This document shows positions 51,300 through 61,865 of a stretch of DNA of 64,000 nt, in pieces. A model generated the notes under the pieces. The model was not told the origin of the DNA. It saw nothing but the letters and a program-made list of their open reading frames with translations, and did no database searches. The DNA is taken from positions 62,001-126,000 of the forward strand of contig CANTFL010000298.1 in assembly GCA_947650285.1 (NCBI GenBank). The letters are read 5' to 3'. Positions within the stretch are counted from its first letter, which is position 1. The number at the start of each line of letters is the position of its first letter. This DNA comes from Hyaloperonospora brassicae. Taxonomy: Eukaryota; Oomycota; Peronosporomycetes; Peronosporales; Peronosporaceae. A program made the position numbers and the translations under genes.

Positions 51300-51689
51300 T
51301 GTAACGGGGCAGCCCGTTACATAATATTGTCACTTAAGGAAAGTGACAATAAAGAATATAAAGATGGATATTCTTTAAACAATATCACCGAAGCGGTGAT
51401 ATTGAAGGGTCGACCAGAAGGGTCTGTTCATTGGTTGATATCGTGATGATATCAACCCACCAATCGCCGCAAGACGCGCGCAATGAGTGGTGACGAGACG
51501 TCACCATACATGCAGTTATATTAGTATAATTGAATTAAGTCAAACGAAGAGACAGTAGTTTAAAGACTTAATTTATTAATATAACAGTTCTACTTTTACC
51601 CTACCTACGCTTCCTCGCTCGCCACGTGTACGTCCGTCGGGGCACCCAAATCCCTTGCGTTAAGTTACGCAAGGGTGTGCCCCGTTACA
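51300..51689 (+). repeat. 3' LTR of 8-kb Gypsy
   Basis: 390 bp, the same as the 5' LTR by eye, followed by the TTGCG target duplication. Confidence 0.96.
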
Positions 51690-51694
51690 TTGCG

Positions 51695-52862
51695 CCTTTA
51701 TGGTCGACCATTGCTCCCTTCTATTCCTTTTCGCATGATTGTAGAGCAAGTGCTTGTTTGCACCAAAAACGTATTGACGTCGTGCTTGTAAACAGTATCG
51801 ATATAAACAGCGGTCGCACGTATCGCCAAGGCGCTCTTCTGCCTCTGTTGCATCAGGTAGTGGTGGCATCAACTTCGCTTACCAATGCACTAGTAAACCA
51901 TGGGGCGGCACAACATCCACGTGTTCTTTGCCAATGAACCTCCGCCAATTGCCTGTTGAAGCTCAGATGTATCGACTACTGCGATGCAGCTGCGACGAAC
52001 AGCGTGCACTGACGATGCGTGCGACTGCGATGGCAGAGGCCGCTCCGATCTACTCCAAGAGGCCAAACGTCGACGCCTTATCCGGGCTTTGCTACGACTC
52101 CATGATACCGGACAGCAGACTGGGACAGTCCTTGCTGTACACGCACCCAGCCTCACAATCGCCGCTACAATCATCTCGCAATTGCGACTCTGCAATTATT
52201 GACTGACGCAGAAAGCTATGCGTATGTACAAGTATGGTCCTAATGAAACGTTGACAGGTGGCAATCGATATCAGGACTAACTTGCGCACTTGCGGCGCGG
52301 CTGCTATGAATGCTATTCGGTGCGCATGGAAACCAATGAAATCCACATTCCTTCAGTCCATACCTGTTTGGCGACATTGATTGGTTTCAGAAGGATGGCG
52401 TCTGCAGTTGACGGGCAAGGCACAACTGTATACATGACACTGCGGGAGACTTCGGATGGCAGGCTTTCTCGGCGGGAAGGACGATCAGCCTCATACGATT
52501 GGTACTTGGCATTGTGCACTGCGACTCTCGAGGACCAGTCGATACGCTCATACATACCTGAAGTGTAGTAATGCCCGCAGGTCCGCTTTCAAATCTGACG
52601 GGATTGCAAAAAATCAGTCGCGCCCGTTGCTGCATTACCCCGAGTGGCGATCATGAGACCAACACCACATAGGTGGTACCGTAAGAGAAGCGTGTGGAAG
52701 GGCATTAAGATCTTGTCATCAGTTTCGATTATTTCGTTTCCAGAACACGTGGTTCTGCCGCAGACCACACCCCGGTCCACTTGCTCCTCTGACCTAGTGG
52801 TGTCGATTCCATTTCGTGCGCACAACGCATTCCCGTCCGTATCGCGCGCCCGACCCAAGATT
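51695..52862. other. arm A' copy of the effector-RPAP1 spacer
   Basis: Inverted copy of about 9,158-10,325. No gene recognised. The GATTCCATTTCG string (52,805-52,816), about 47 bases before the effector ATG, is a loose match to the oomycete initiator region. Confidence 0.5.
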
Positions 52863-53207
52863 ATGCGTCTGTTGCTCTTGTTTCTGCTCTCGGCGTTAGC
52901 CAGCGTTGGGTCAAGCGCTGGACCAGTGGCTTCTACGGCTGCCACTTCCGATGCGACTTCAGCTGTTCACGCTCGCGAAGACAACATCAAGCACCCGAAG
53001 GGTCTGCGTGGAGTAGTAATCACCTTGCACGGTAAACAGCCTACCAGCGTCGATGAGAACGAAGAACGATTTACTCCGGTGATAGACGCTATAAAGTTTG
53101 TGGTAGAGGCGCTCAAGAAAGCCGGGCGATATGTGGATACGGCTCCACCACTATATGAACGTTATTTGGGACAAAAATCGAAGACAAGACAGCGTTTAAT
53201 GCTGTAA
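52863..53207 (+). CDS. secreted EER-motif effector-like protein, copy A' (chimeric 3' end)
   Basis: The start is at 52,863, by the same reasoning as for copy A (signal peptide MRLLLLFLLSALASVG). Through codon 103 it matches copy A except A17S, V42I, G82E and S93T, all replacement changes. KGLR and DENEER are unchanged. After codon 103 the sequence enters the antisense side of a Gypsy protease fragment, giving an 11-residue unrelated tail (QKSKTRQRLML). The native C-terminus is therefore missing from at least this copy. A weakly expressed or dead effector is likely. Confidence 0.6.
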   Translation: MRLLLLFLLSALASVGSSAGPVASTAATSDATSAVHAREDNIKHPKGLRGVVITLHGKQPTSVDENEERFTPVIDAIKFVVEALKKAGRYVDTAPPLYERYLGQKSKTRQRLML

Positions 53208-53850
53208 AAAGATAAAAATTTCACAACCAAGTTCAACACAACCTTAGGCACATTCACGCGACTACCCGTCGCTAGACGAACGGTGATCGAATCACCTTTT
53301 ACGCTTTGAGAGCTTCAGCGTATAGCCGACTTCTTTTAAGGGGAATACGTCGAGCATAATTGCATGACGGGATACAATCGAATAGGACCGACCAATGCTT
53401 CTTAATGCCTATAATTTTCGCCTCGATGACTAACAATCTGGCTTGTATCCACGCTCTGTGCTGGCGGGCACAGAGAACAGTGGGGCTACACCCTCTTTTT
53501 CTCTACCTCGTAGAGAAGTGACAGAACTCAGTTCTACATTAGTAGGGCGCCCCTCACCTACTTGGTGTCGACGTTTCCCCGTACCATACCAGGTTTCTGG
53601 TTGAAGCTGGGGTTTCGACCCATATGAGTCGGTTGATGCTTACACAAAATACATGTGGGACGCAAAATGTTTAGTGCTTCCGCACATATAACAGCGTTTC
53701 ACTTCCTGTCGTTGCTCTGCACATTAAAGCCCCGCTTCACCTTTATCGTCAGCAAGGCTAAGATCCATCGGTTCTGGCTTACAGGAAGCCGAGGTGCTCG
53801 CAGAGGTTGCTTCTGCAAATCTTGGGTTGTACATGTGGTAATGCGACTAT
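53174..53850 (-). mobile_element. Gypsy gag/protease fragment
   Basis: Read on the minus strand from 53,850: KPEPMDLSLADDKGEAG, then a zinc knuckle CYMCGSTKHFASHM with the last Cys lost, then KPQLQPETWYG. The protease part follows, with QARLLVIEAKIIGI, SRLYAEALKA and LSFYSIKRCLVFDF. The active-site Asp-Ser-Gly region is damaged (VLFDCIPS). It is the same family as 20,700-21,430. It abuts the duplication boundary exactly. Confidence 0.7.
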
Positions 53851-53909
53851 GGAAATTCGCTATAGAGGAACTAATCGCATTCCCGTTATGTCCGAGCCAG
53901 GTAACGGTT

Positions 53910-54999
53910 ACCGGCCTGGTCCCACATCTGGTGAGATCGCGTCCATTGAACAGTCAGACTAAAATGGATATCAGATCGGGCAGGTTGGGACCTGCGATCT
54001 TGGATCAAGGTATGAGGCGGAAGGTAATGTTGGCGATCAGTCGATCAAAAAGGGAACCGCAATCAGCAAGGCAATCTAGATCAAGGCGGCAATCGAGATC
54101 AAGGAGTCAATCGAGATCAAGGAGTCAATCGAGATCGTGATCAATGATCAGATACACGATCCAGATCAGGTGTATGATCGAAATCAGATTGTTGTGGAGC
54201 ACACCATGTGATTCGCGATCAGCAAGGCGATCACGATCAGGAAGCGATCGAGATCGTGATCAGTGACCAGGTATGTGATCGCGATCAGATAAGTATATTA
54301 GGTGTGGGCCACGCAAGTACAAGATCGCCACCGTCTAGAGAGAGCGTCATGTGGCAAACGAAGTCCAAAAAATGAGGATAAGGATAGGGTTGTTGGGTTT
54401 GATTGGTTAACATTAAACATAGTTCAATTTGCTTCAACACGTGTCGACTTCTCCTCCGGGTGGATCATTGGCCACCCGACGTCAAGGAAAGGTTTACATA
54501 CTTTAATCAAGTGATATCCCTGAATTGTTTGGCCAGGGATCTGGATCTCTTAAACAACACCTCAACTGCGACTGGACACAGGGAACCATTTGTGGTTGAG
54601 GACCTAATATCGCGAGACGGCTCGAGTGGTCAGAAGGCTCGCGAATCAAGGTCTACATTTGGACAAGGCGATCTGTTACAGATCAGGGTGACTCATATCG
54701 AGCACCCCACAAGCATACAAGTGATCGCGTGACGAATTCCACGTGATCACACCGACCCCGATCGTGGTGTGAAGATTTCCACCCCGTGATCGAACCTCGA
54801 CCCCATCGAAAACACGGTAAAGTTTTCCATTGACACGAGTCTACCTGGAAGAGTTCAACTTGCCCTACCGACGGGTACACAAGGTAAGGAAGGCAATCAC
54901 GAACACGGAATCGGAGTACCCCCTCCGTTAGTCGGTCGTTCGGGCGCCAGTGGAGAGTTGGAATCGACTCCTCATAAGAGCGATTACCACTCCACCACA
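53910..54999 (+). repeat. 5' LTR (partial) of decayed GATC-rich Gypsy
   Basis: It ends CTCCACCACA just before the PBS, like the young element (CTTCACCACA). It contains an 18-bp GATC tandem array at about 54,060-54,130 and more GATC repeats to 54,290. Its left end is lost against the Gypsy fragment. Confidence 0.8.
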
Positions 55000-55000
55000 A

Positions 55001-55029
55001 TGGAGCGCGTGCCCGGATTCAAACCAGGG
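55001..55029 (+). other. extended primer binding site
   Basis: TGGAGCGCGTGCCCGGA continues as TTCAAACCAGG. The reverse complement has the form of a tRNA 3' half: a 5-bp T-stem (CCTGG/CCGGG) around a TTTGAAT loop, a 7-base acceptor strand, a discriminator and CCA. Confidence 0.65.
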
Positions 55030-57335
55030 ATTTTAACGTGAGTCCCTGAGTGAAGATGTGAAGTTAAAATCTGAACCTGGGTTAGAAGCGTCGAAGGCCA
55101 AGGAATAGCCACAGACGCGTGAGTCTGAAAGATTTCCAGTTCATCAGAGTTCTGGGAGAGGCTTTCATGACAAGAAAATAGAAGAGGAAAATTGATCGCT
55201 CGATTCTAAAAGAAAAACCTCGACCCCCTTATGCGATCAGTCGGGGACCACCGCGGATCGTGCTACAAAGCATATTTCGCAGGGTAAAAACCCATCAGTT
55301 AAAACCGAGCAGAAGTTGCCCCAGTTCACACCCGCGATCTCGAAAAAAGATCGATAAAGGACGGTGAGGGTCTAAGAAACAACGACCAAGCCCGATCAAC
55401 GTGATCAAGTTGAGAACAAGATCTCGAAGCCGTTCAAGTTTGTAAAAGACGAGATCAAGATGAAAGGGTGGCAATATGAATAATCGGTTAATGCGCACGA
55501 GCGGAAGATGCCCAAGGACCTACTTTCAAGTGACCCAGTACTCCAAGTGCTGAAGCTAAAGTTGATCGACGAGATTCAAGGTCCGGTATCAGCCCCGGCT
55601 AATGTATCGAACAAGCCGGAAGGAATCTATGGGATTATGCGACTTTAGCATGAAGCTGAATTCGTGGCGGAGATGATCGGTGTGAAAAGGTTGTTGGATC
55701 ATGATCAAAATCAAATTACCTGCGCAAGTCGATCGTTGTACAAGATGCTGATCCCTCTCACAGGCAAAACCAAGATTGAAGGTCAAGCGGGTACCACGAT
55801 CGCGGACATGACGAAGTAATACCACACCGTATCGTCTCAGTATGACTCAGCGGAGCCCAAGATCGACTCGAAACCTCGATCGGCATTCAAAAAGAGTCAC
55901 TAGGCCCCAGTGGATCCGCCCATCTGCATGATTGCGCCAAAGGAATCGGGGCTGAGCCGCGATCTACAGCTATACGCGCGACCGGAGGTGACGCAGCGGC
56001 CTTACAAGACATCTACCGTCATATATCGACAACGCAATGGATCGATTCGAAAAGAAACAGCGGATTCAAGCCTGTCAAGCGATCTATTCAAGTCAAGTCA
56101 TCAAGAAGTCAAGAGCTCGAGAGCCATGCTTTACGGATGTTAAGATGAACTCGATCGAATCGCATCAAGGTCAATCAAACTTTGGTGATCCCGGAGAACA
56201 TAACCCGTACGAATTGGAGCAGGAAGACCCGAGGCGGCCATATATAGCGCTTACAGAATTGTCAATGAATCAAGGTCCATCTCCCCAGCGTATCCGTTTC
56301 TCGGTGATCGGCTAGCTGAAAGAATTCAATGGTAGAGACCGGGAGGAAGATCGCGCGAGAAGCTGGATCAGCAAGGTCAAGTCGGGTTTTCTCAAGGACC
56401 AAATACCAGATGAAGAGAAACGCCTGGTGTTCGGTGATCTACTGACGGCACCGGCACAGAAATGGCACAGTCACCCGAATCGTACTACTCGTCGTACGTG
56501 AATACATCTGCTGGAAGAATTCATGGTGCAATATGAAAAGTACGGCGTGTCAAATGCCAGACAGTATTAACACGCACGCAAACGACCGGATGACACCCCG
56601 CTAAAGAATTCACACCGATTGAATGGGGCAGCGATCCGAGCCAAGGCCGCTATTCGAGAAGGAAGACACGCTACGCGGCGTGAACATGTGGAACATTTTA
56701 TTTTTACGCTTGACGATCGCGATTAGCGAAACACTTGACTCTACTGCGATTGTGGGACGCCGAAGACATGGAAGAAACGTTGCGTGCGTATCAGCAGATG
56801 TAAAAACGGTACAAGAATGCGTCGATGAGGTCGAAAAAGTTTCATCATCGATCAAATGTTAACTCTGATCAGGTTCCGTCAAAATTAACCGAAGCCGTAC
56901 GAGAGATCAGGGTGGAAAGCGAAAGCAGTAGTTCGGGGTCGGATCCAAGCAGAGAGGAAGATGACGTGGACCGGCGCACATTTTGTGCAACTACCGTCCC
57001 CACTCCAGTGCAATCAAATCAAGATCATCGTATGCTGCATGAGGAAGCAAATCGGGTGGAGTTACTCGATCACGGAGAGCGATCGAAACCGTGCACTCAC
57101 TGTGGATCGATTCAGCATAATGATCGTGGCTACTGGAAGAGATTGACTTGCCAGAAGTGTGGAGGTAAAGAACATCCATCGGACAAGTGTTTTACGCGTG
57201 TGCACCTAGTGGAAACTGCATGAGAGTGGCAAGTGCCCTTTGAAAAAGTAATACAATCTGATGCGCCAATGGTATGTGCCTATTAAGCACGCAGGAATGT
57301 TTCCGTCCAAGGCGGAGGAGATGTTAAACGAGGAC
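55001..57335 (+). pseudogene. gag remnant of decayed GATC-rich Gypsy
   Basis: Collinear with 27,810-30,280. The capsid region near 56,310-56,600 reads LKEFNGRDREEDRARSWI, with a stop just before it. Two zinc knuckles remain at about 57,092-57,190 (CTHCGSIQHNDRGYW with the last Cys lost; CQKCGGKEHPSDKC). The QWYVPIKHAGMFPSKAE segment at 57,268 corresponds to the young gag end, but the slippery heptamer is mutated (CCTATTA). Confidence 0.8.
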
Positions 57336-57599
57336 GCTCGCCAGGATGGAACCTGGTACGAGCCGAGAGTTCTAGGCTATGCATATATGCATTCGTTAAA
57401 AGACAAGTATTGGATCAAGAAGTTAACGATCATGCCTAGCCGATCGCTAATATACGTATATATTCAACTTGTGTCCCGGCGATTGCAATTGTGCAACATA
57501 TTGATGAATACACTCGATCATCCGTGAAGATTGAGCTCGATCTCGCACCAGGAGAATCACGGGGCATTGGAAATATCATACTCCTGGAAAATAGTTTAA

Positions 57600-58950
57600 G
57601 CAGTCTAAAGCGTTTGGCAAGATCAACAATGAAAAAGACACGATGCTGTTAGTTCCGGTGCTGAAGTGTCAATCATCGACACCATCTTTGCTCGTAAGGT
57701 AGGTTGCATGATCGACAATATACAGACTCAAGAATGTGTCCGCATAAGGGAAAACGCATACATGATAATTCAGCGCACGAAGATCAGAATTACATTGGAC
57801 AGCTCACTAGTGTTTTTTCGACGTATGGGTCGGTGATCAAGTCGGTCAAGAAGCTATACTGGGTATGGAATTCATGGTTCCATCGGGGATTCGCTTGGAT
57901 CTAGCGGACGAAACGCCATGTCTCCCTGATGAAGTCCGCATTGGTCTAGCGTGACGTAAGCCACTTGATAGACCGACCATCCAAGCGATCAACCTGAATG
58001 ATTAACACGTGGTGATGCCGATTGGCAAACCAAAAGAAGTGAGAATAGGTATCGCGCCATCAAGAGATAAACTGTGGGTAAGACGAGACGTGGAGTGGGT
58101 ACCAACTGTGACTACCGGGCCTGGTAAGATCAACTATCTACAGCTCACAAACCTATGTGATCGCGAGATGATTTTACGCTGAGTAAATCCATTAGGGAAG
58201 TGGGTGGTAGCGGACACGATACCCCGATCGCAGTGGTACGTGTATGTGGGGTCGCGACGTTTTAACGAGTGGCAGACATTAGTGTTCGAGGCTACAACCG
58301 ATCGAAAGGAAGCCTCGCCCGCAACGTATGAAGGGCCATTGGTTGATCAGCGATCTACCCTACGCCGAGAAATATTTTAAAACGCCAATAAGTAAAGACA
58401 GAAAAAGAGGCGAACGACTGCAGTGCTGGCAAGTTACAACCTGACCAAAACGTGATCGACGAGGATTTGATGCACTACATAGACGAGAGTGAACGCGATG
58501 ATCGCGGTATGAAGAACGATCAGAGATCGATCAAGTTACTTGTGACGGAACATACCAATGATGAGACGCAAGACGATGAGCGTGTGAAACCATGTCAAAG
58601 GAATCTAGCAGAGTGGTGAAGCTGACCGTGACAAGGAGGATCGATTGCGAGGAGCCTGATCGGGGGCATTGGAGATCCATCCATCAGCCAGGCGCGATCA
58701 CTACCATGGATTGTGATGGATCAAAATATTTTAGAAATCAGTCTGACGATATCGCGAGTGACAAAGAAGATCGGTGTTTGCAGCCCGAGCAAGCTGTTTA
58801 TATACCAACGAAAGTTTCTTCGTCGATCTCTACGACCCAAGGGTACAGGAGGGGTGATCATTCACAAGATAGGCATGAGGAGTGAAACCCTGAAGTAAAG
58901 ATGTTCGACGCAAAAGATATCGGGCGAGGTATCAGCAATTTGCTGCAAGG
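57600..58950 (+). pseudogene. protease and linker remnant of decayed GATC-rich Gypsy
   Basis: SGAEVSIIDTIFARKVG (about 57,655) is the protease active-site block with its Asp lost. Later segments (IGIAPSRDKLWVRRD and VPTVTTGPGKINYLQ, near 58,050-58,140) follow the young pol to about its residue 330. RT is absent. Confidence 0.75.
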
Positions 58951-59110
58951 AGAATCCCGCTCTCAGGTAGACGGGAGTGCGATCAAAGATTGTGATTTAC
59001 CGGAAAAGTCCGATAGACTGATGGAATTGAAAGGCATAGGAGTGATCGGTGAGGAACGTACGGAGGCAGAAAGCGTCGGAAGCGGTAGATTTGATGCTAT
59101 ATATATGATA

Positions 59111-59499
59111 TTGCGTGTTGCGAAGCTGCTATTCCGCTCCCATGCCGGAAGATCGAATACCTGTAATATAAACAATACCGCCGCAGCATTATGACATATA
59201 AAATCAAGACGCGGTACTCTATAGTGCTCGCCATGTGACTTGTCATCGCTAACCGCCGCTAAAATATACGAATGCGTGCTGCCCAGTTTACATCTGTAAG
59301 ACTCGCCGTTTTACCTGCGTCCTCAAATACCTCGTCGTGTCACCGTGCACTATCATTTGCATACTAATGAAGGTATCCTTGTGAGCAGATACAATGAAAT
59401 ATCAATTTTGCTTTTACTTGGTTAAATCCTTTAGTTAGGCAATTGACCTCACCGATACACTTTGGTCAACACGTGCAACAACTGGCGTGCATCATGCAT
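59111..59499. other. unassigned junction
   Basis: Nothing recognised between the truncated Gypsy and the LINE fragment. Confidence 0.4.
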
Positions 59500-60000
59500 A
59501 GAATCGTATGGTCATCGACGTGTGCCTAATTCTTTGACGTGCCCCTCCACTCGAGGTACGCTGAGGCTCACCTCTTGTAAATCGTCATTCGTCGCCTACG
59601 ACAGCACTTATACCCATATAGCAAAAAGCAGCAGATCCATCGGGAAACCTTGCCTAATGCCTGACAGGACATTCGCGGCCTTAACATCTCGCCCTTTGAC
59701 GACAAAATTGAGCTACAGGACCATCATGTATGTTGCGTGTCATGGCCACAAACGCCTCTGAGAAACCAAATTGTTGAACCGCTAGTGATAAAATAGTAAA
59801 AGTCAGCCGTATCAAACACTTTCTGAGAATCGATCTAGATGATGGCTCTACTCTGCATCTACGCAACTGCTGGCTCAGGTTATGCCGTACACAAGACCGC
59901 CATCGACATTATAACTGTTTCTCTCAGCTGACGTCCATGAGCAAAGCCTTTTTGTAAGCACTTAGTGTACTTTAAAATTCTTGCACTCGTATAGCCACTT
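59500..60000 (-). mobile_element. LINE (non-LTR) reverse transcriptase fragment
   Basis: Minus-strand translation gives GRQLRETV, a DSQKVFDTAD segment (LDFEKAFD-type block), QQFGFSEAFVAMTRNIHDGP and SGIRQGFPMDLLLF, the GIRQG-P--P-LF block of L1-type RTs, in the right order. At least three frame changes and stops are present. Endonuclease and the YADD active site were not found. Confidence 0.75.
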
Positions 60001-60051
60001 CTTTCAAAAAAAAATCGTGACCGGTTTTTAAGAAAAGATATAGGTCGGTAA

Positions 60052-60512
60052 TGTAACGGGGTGAGCCATTACATGTAAATTGATACGAGTGCATCATTTT
60101 TGAATATTATCTATTTCGATAATGGTTAATCCACATTACTCGAGAAGAGGCGGTGTTGGCCGAATATTACCCAAGACGGCAATATTCTTGGGTGCTCGAC
60201 TTATTGGCTGACGTATACGGTACATCAACCAATTTAATCACCCATCGCTTCTGGACGCGCGCAAGGAGTGGTGAGCAAGAATCCTAAATAGGAGATTGTA
60301 GTTGAATATAGTTAGACCAAGACAAAAGATAATTTGCAAAGAAAATTTTCTATATTGAATAAAGTTCTTTTTTTCTCTAACAGAGCTTCCGATCTCTGTT
60401 TACTTCCTCGCGCTTCCTCACGACATAAGTACATGACGTCGGGACCACGCAGTCTTGTATTATGTTTAAACGAGGTCTTACCAGTTATCTGGTACGAGTA
60501 AGCCCCGCTACA
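60052..60512 (+). repeat. LTR of decayed 8-kb-family Gypsy
   Basis: 461 bp, beginning TGTAACGGGG and ending CCCCGCTACA. It still holds palindromic segments such as GAATATT...AATATTC near 60,163. Confidence 0.85.
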
Positions 60513-60559
60513 CCTAATAGCACTGTGTGGTCCGTTCAGCGATCACGACCACCTCATTT

Positions 60560-61840
60560 AACATAGAGGTGTTAGATGATACAAACATTTTCACGCCACT
60601 CGTGAAGACTTTATCCATTTGAATGACATTGAACGGAGTCCGGTAGAATGTACGAGTTAGACCGTAGGCGAAACCGCCATTAGCGCCATGTTGGAGTCTA
60701 TTGACAGAGAATAACAACATGCCCATATATACAGGTTCATTCAATTTGAACATTTCGCCTAAAGAGAGAAAGTAGACTTGCTGTACCAGCAAAGTTATCA
60801 ACATGCCGAGCAATTATAGAGAACTCGGGGCTCAACAGACAGAGCTGTTTAAACAGAAGCAATGCAATGCTGCTGAGGGTGGGACGACACAAACGCGTCG
60901 TCCTAGAACCCTAAAGATATTAATCCACAAGTACACGGGAGTCGAGGAAGAGTCCTTGTTGTTATGGTTCGTCGAAATCGACAGAGTTGAAAAAGCACGT
61001 CGCATCGACGATGAGGAAATGAAACTCACATTTGCTCAAACCCACTTGGCATAACGTGCCAAGACTTGGGCCTTAGGGGTGGAGATGAGCGACACATACG
61101 CTTTTGAGTCGCTAGAAGCCTTTAACACCGGGCTCAAACGAACGTTTGAGCCGTCAAGAGTTGAGTTCAGGGCTCGATCAGAGCCTTTGAAACTCAAACA
61201 AGTTATGCGTGATGTGCACCCATACGCTAAGAATATACGACACCTTGCGATTTGTATAACTGCAAACACGGTAAATGAACACACGTTGATTACTGTGTTC
61301 ATACAACGGCTCGCAGAAGGATCCGTGAGGAACCACCTGTAACGCTTATAGTTGAATAAGCTTGAAGAATCTATCTCAGCTGCTAAGCAGAAAGTCTATA
61401 GCATGAGACAGGCTCATGCTAGCTCGAGATCGAATCACCAGCCAAGACGACAAGAGAATCGACTTTTAGAACTTATGGACCTATGTTATATTAAGAGCAA
61501 TAGACGTCTCTCTTTAAACAACAAGCGAATGAAGAAGTGCAGGAGCTGCCAGAAGTTGGGACAATAGGCTTATGATTGTAGTGCGTCACGCCCAGTACTA
61601 GACCCTACTGAGCAAAATAATCGATTCTTTGCCAAAAATGGCAATGGGCGTAAATCCAACGCTGTTGCGAAACCGCAACAGCTAAGCTGACAATCAAACA
61701 AATAGTGTAGTGCGCCACGCCCGGTACGAGGCACTACTGAGCAAAATAATTGGTTCTTTGCCAAAAATGGCAATGAGCGTAAGTTTAACGCTGTTGCAAA
61801 ACCGCAACAGCTAAGCTGACCATCAAAAAATGGTCGAGGT
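60560..61840 (+). pseudogene. gag remnant of decayed 8-kb-family Gypsy
   Basis: Collinear with the young gag: ELGAQQTELFKQKQCNAAEG, SLLLWFVEIDRVEKARR, ELMDLCYIKS, and zinc knuckle CRSCQKLGQ with a stop replacing the His-Cys half. A tandem duplication of about 127 bp (61,576-61,702 and 61,703-61,829) repeats the C-terminal linker. Confidence 0.88.
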
Positions 61841-61865
61841 CAGTAGGGGTGGAGCGCCCTACTGA
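61825..61865 (+). promoter_or_regulatory. conserved -1 frameshift signal in decayed copy
   Basis: AAAAAAT at 61,825-61,831, 8-base spacer, then TCAGTAGGG...CCCTACTGA, the same as at 45,280-45,320 apart from two changes in spacer and loop-side positions. Confidence 0.8.

Larger units (their letters stand above)
43713..51689 (+). mobile_element. young 7,977-bp chromodomain Ty3/Gypsy element, palindrome-rich
   Basis: 390-bp LTRs that look identical, a 5-bp target duplication TTGCG, a primer binding site, gag, pol, a 3' chromodomain, an antisense ORF and a polypurine tract are all present. Arm A supplies the empty site. Pol is split by a frameshift after the integrase core and again before the chromodomain. 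Throughout, short inverted repeats of 8-14 bp arms follow one another every 25-40 bases. Identical LTRs indicate very recent insertion. Confidence 0.95.
40620..53173 (-). repeat. inverted segmental duplication, arm A'
   Basis: Reverse-oriented copy of 8,848-13,425, interrupted by the Gypsy element 43,713-51,689. The outer boundary is exact: identity stops at 53,173 and 8,848, inside the effector-like gene. The inner boundary is gradual near 40,620 and 13,425. Confidence 0.92.
53860..59110 (+). mobile_element. decayed relative of the 14.5-kb GATC-rich Gypsy
   Basis: A 5' LTR portion, PBS, gag and protease are collinear with 26,900-31,800, all with stops and frameshifts. It ends before RT, near 59,110. 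The LTR differs from that of the young element and matches the inverted fragment at 3,840-4,985 better, so two LTR subfamilies coexist. Confidence 0.85.

Noticed and set aside
43713..51689. Regular inverted repeats as a CRISPR-like array
   Set aside because: Each palindrome has its own sequence, there is no common repeat or spacer, and the host is a eukaryote.
53655..54140. 161-codon plus-strand frame ending in SRSRSQSRS repeats, resembling an SR protein
   Set aside because: The RS-like tail is the GATC 18-bp tandem array read in one frame, and the upstream part is antisense to a Gypsy gag fragment.
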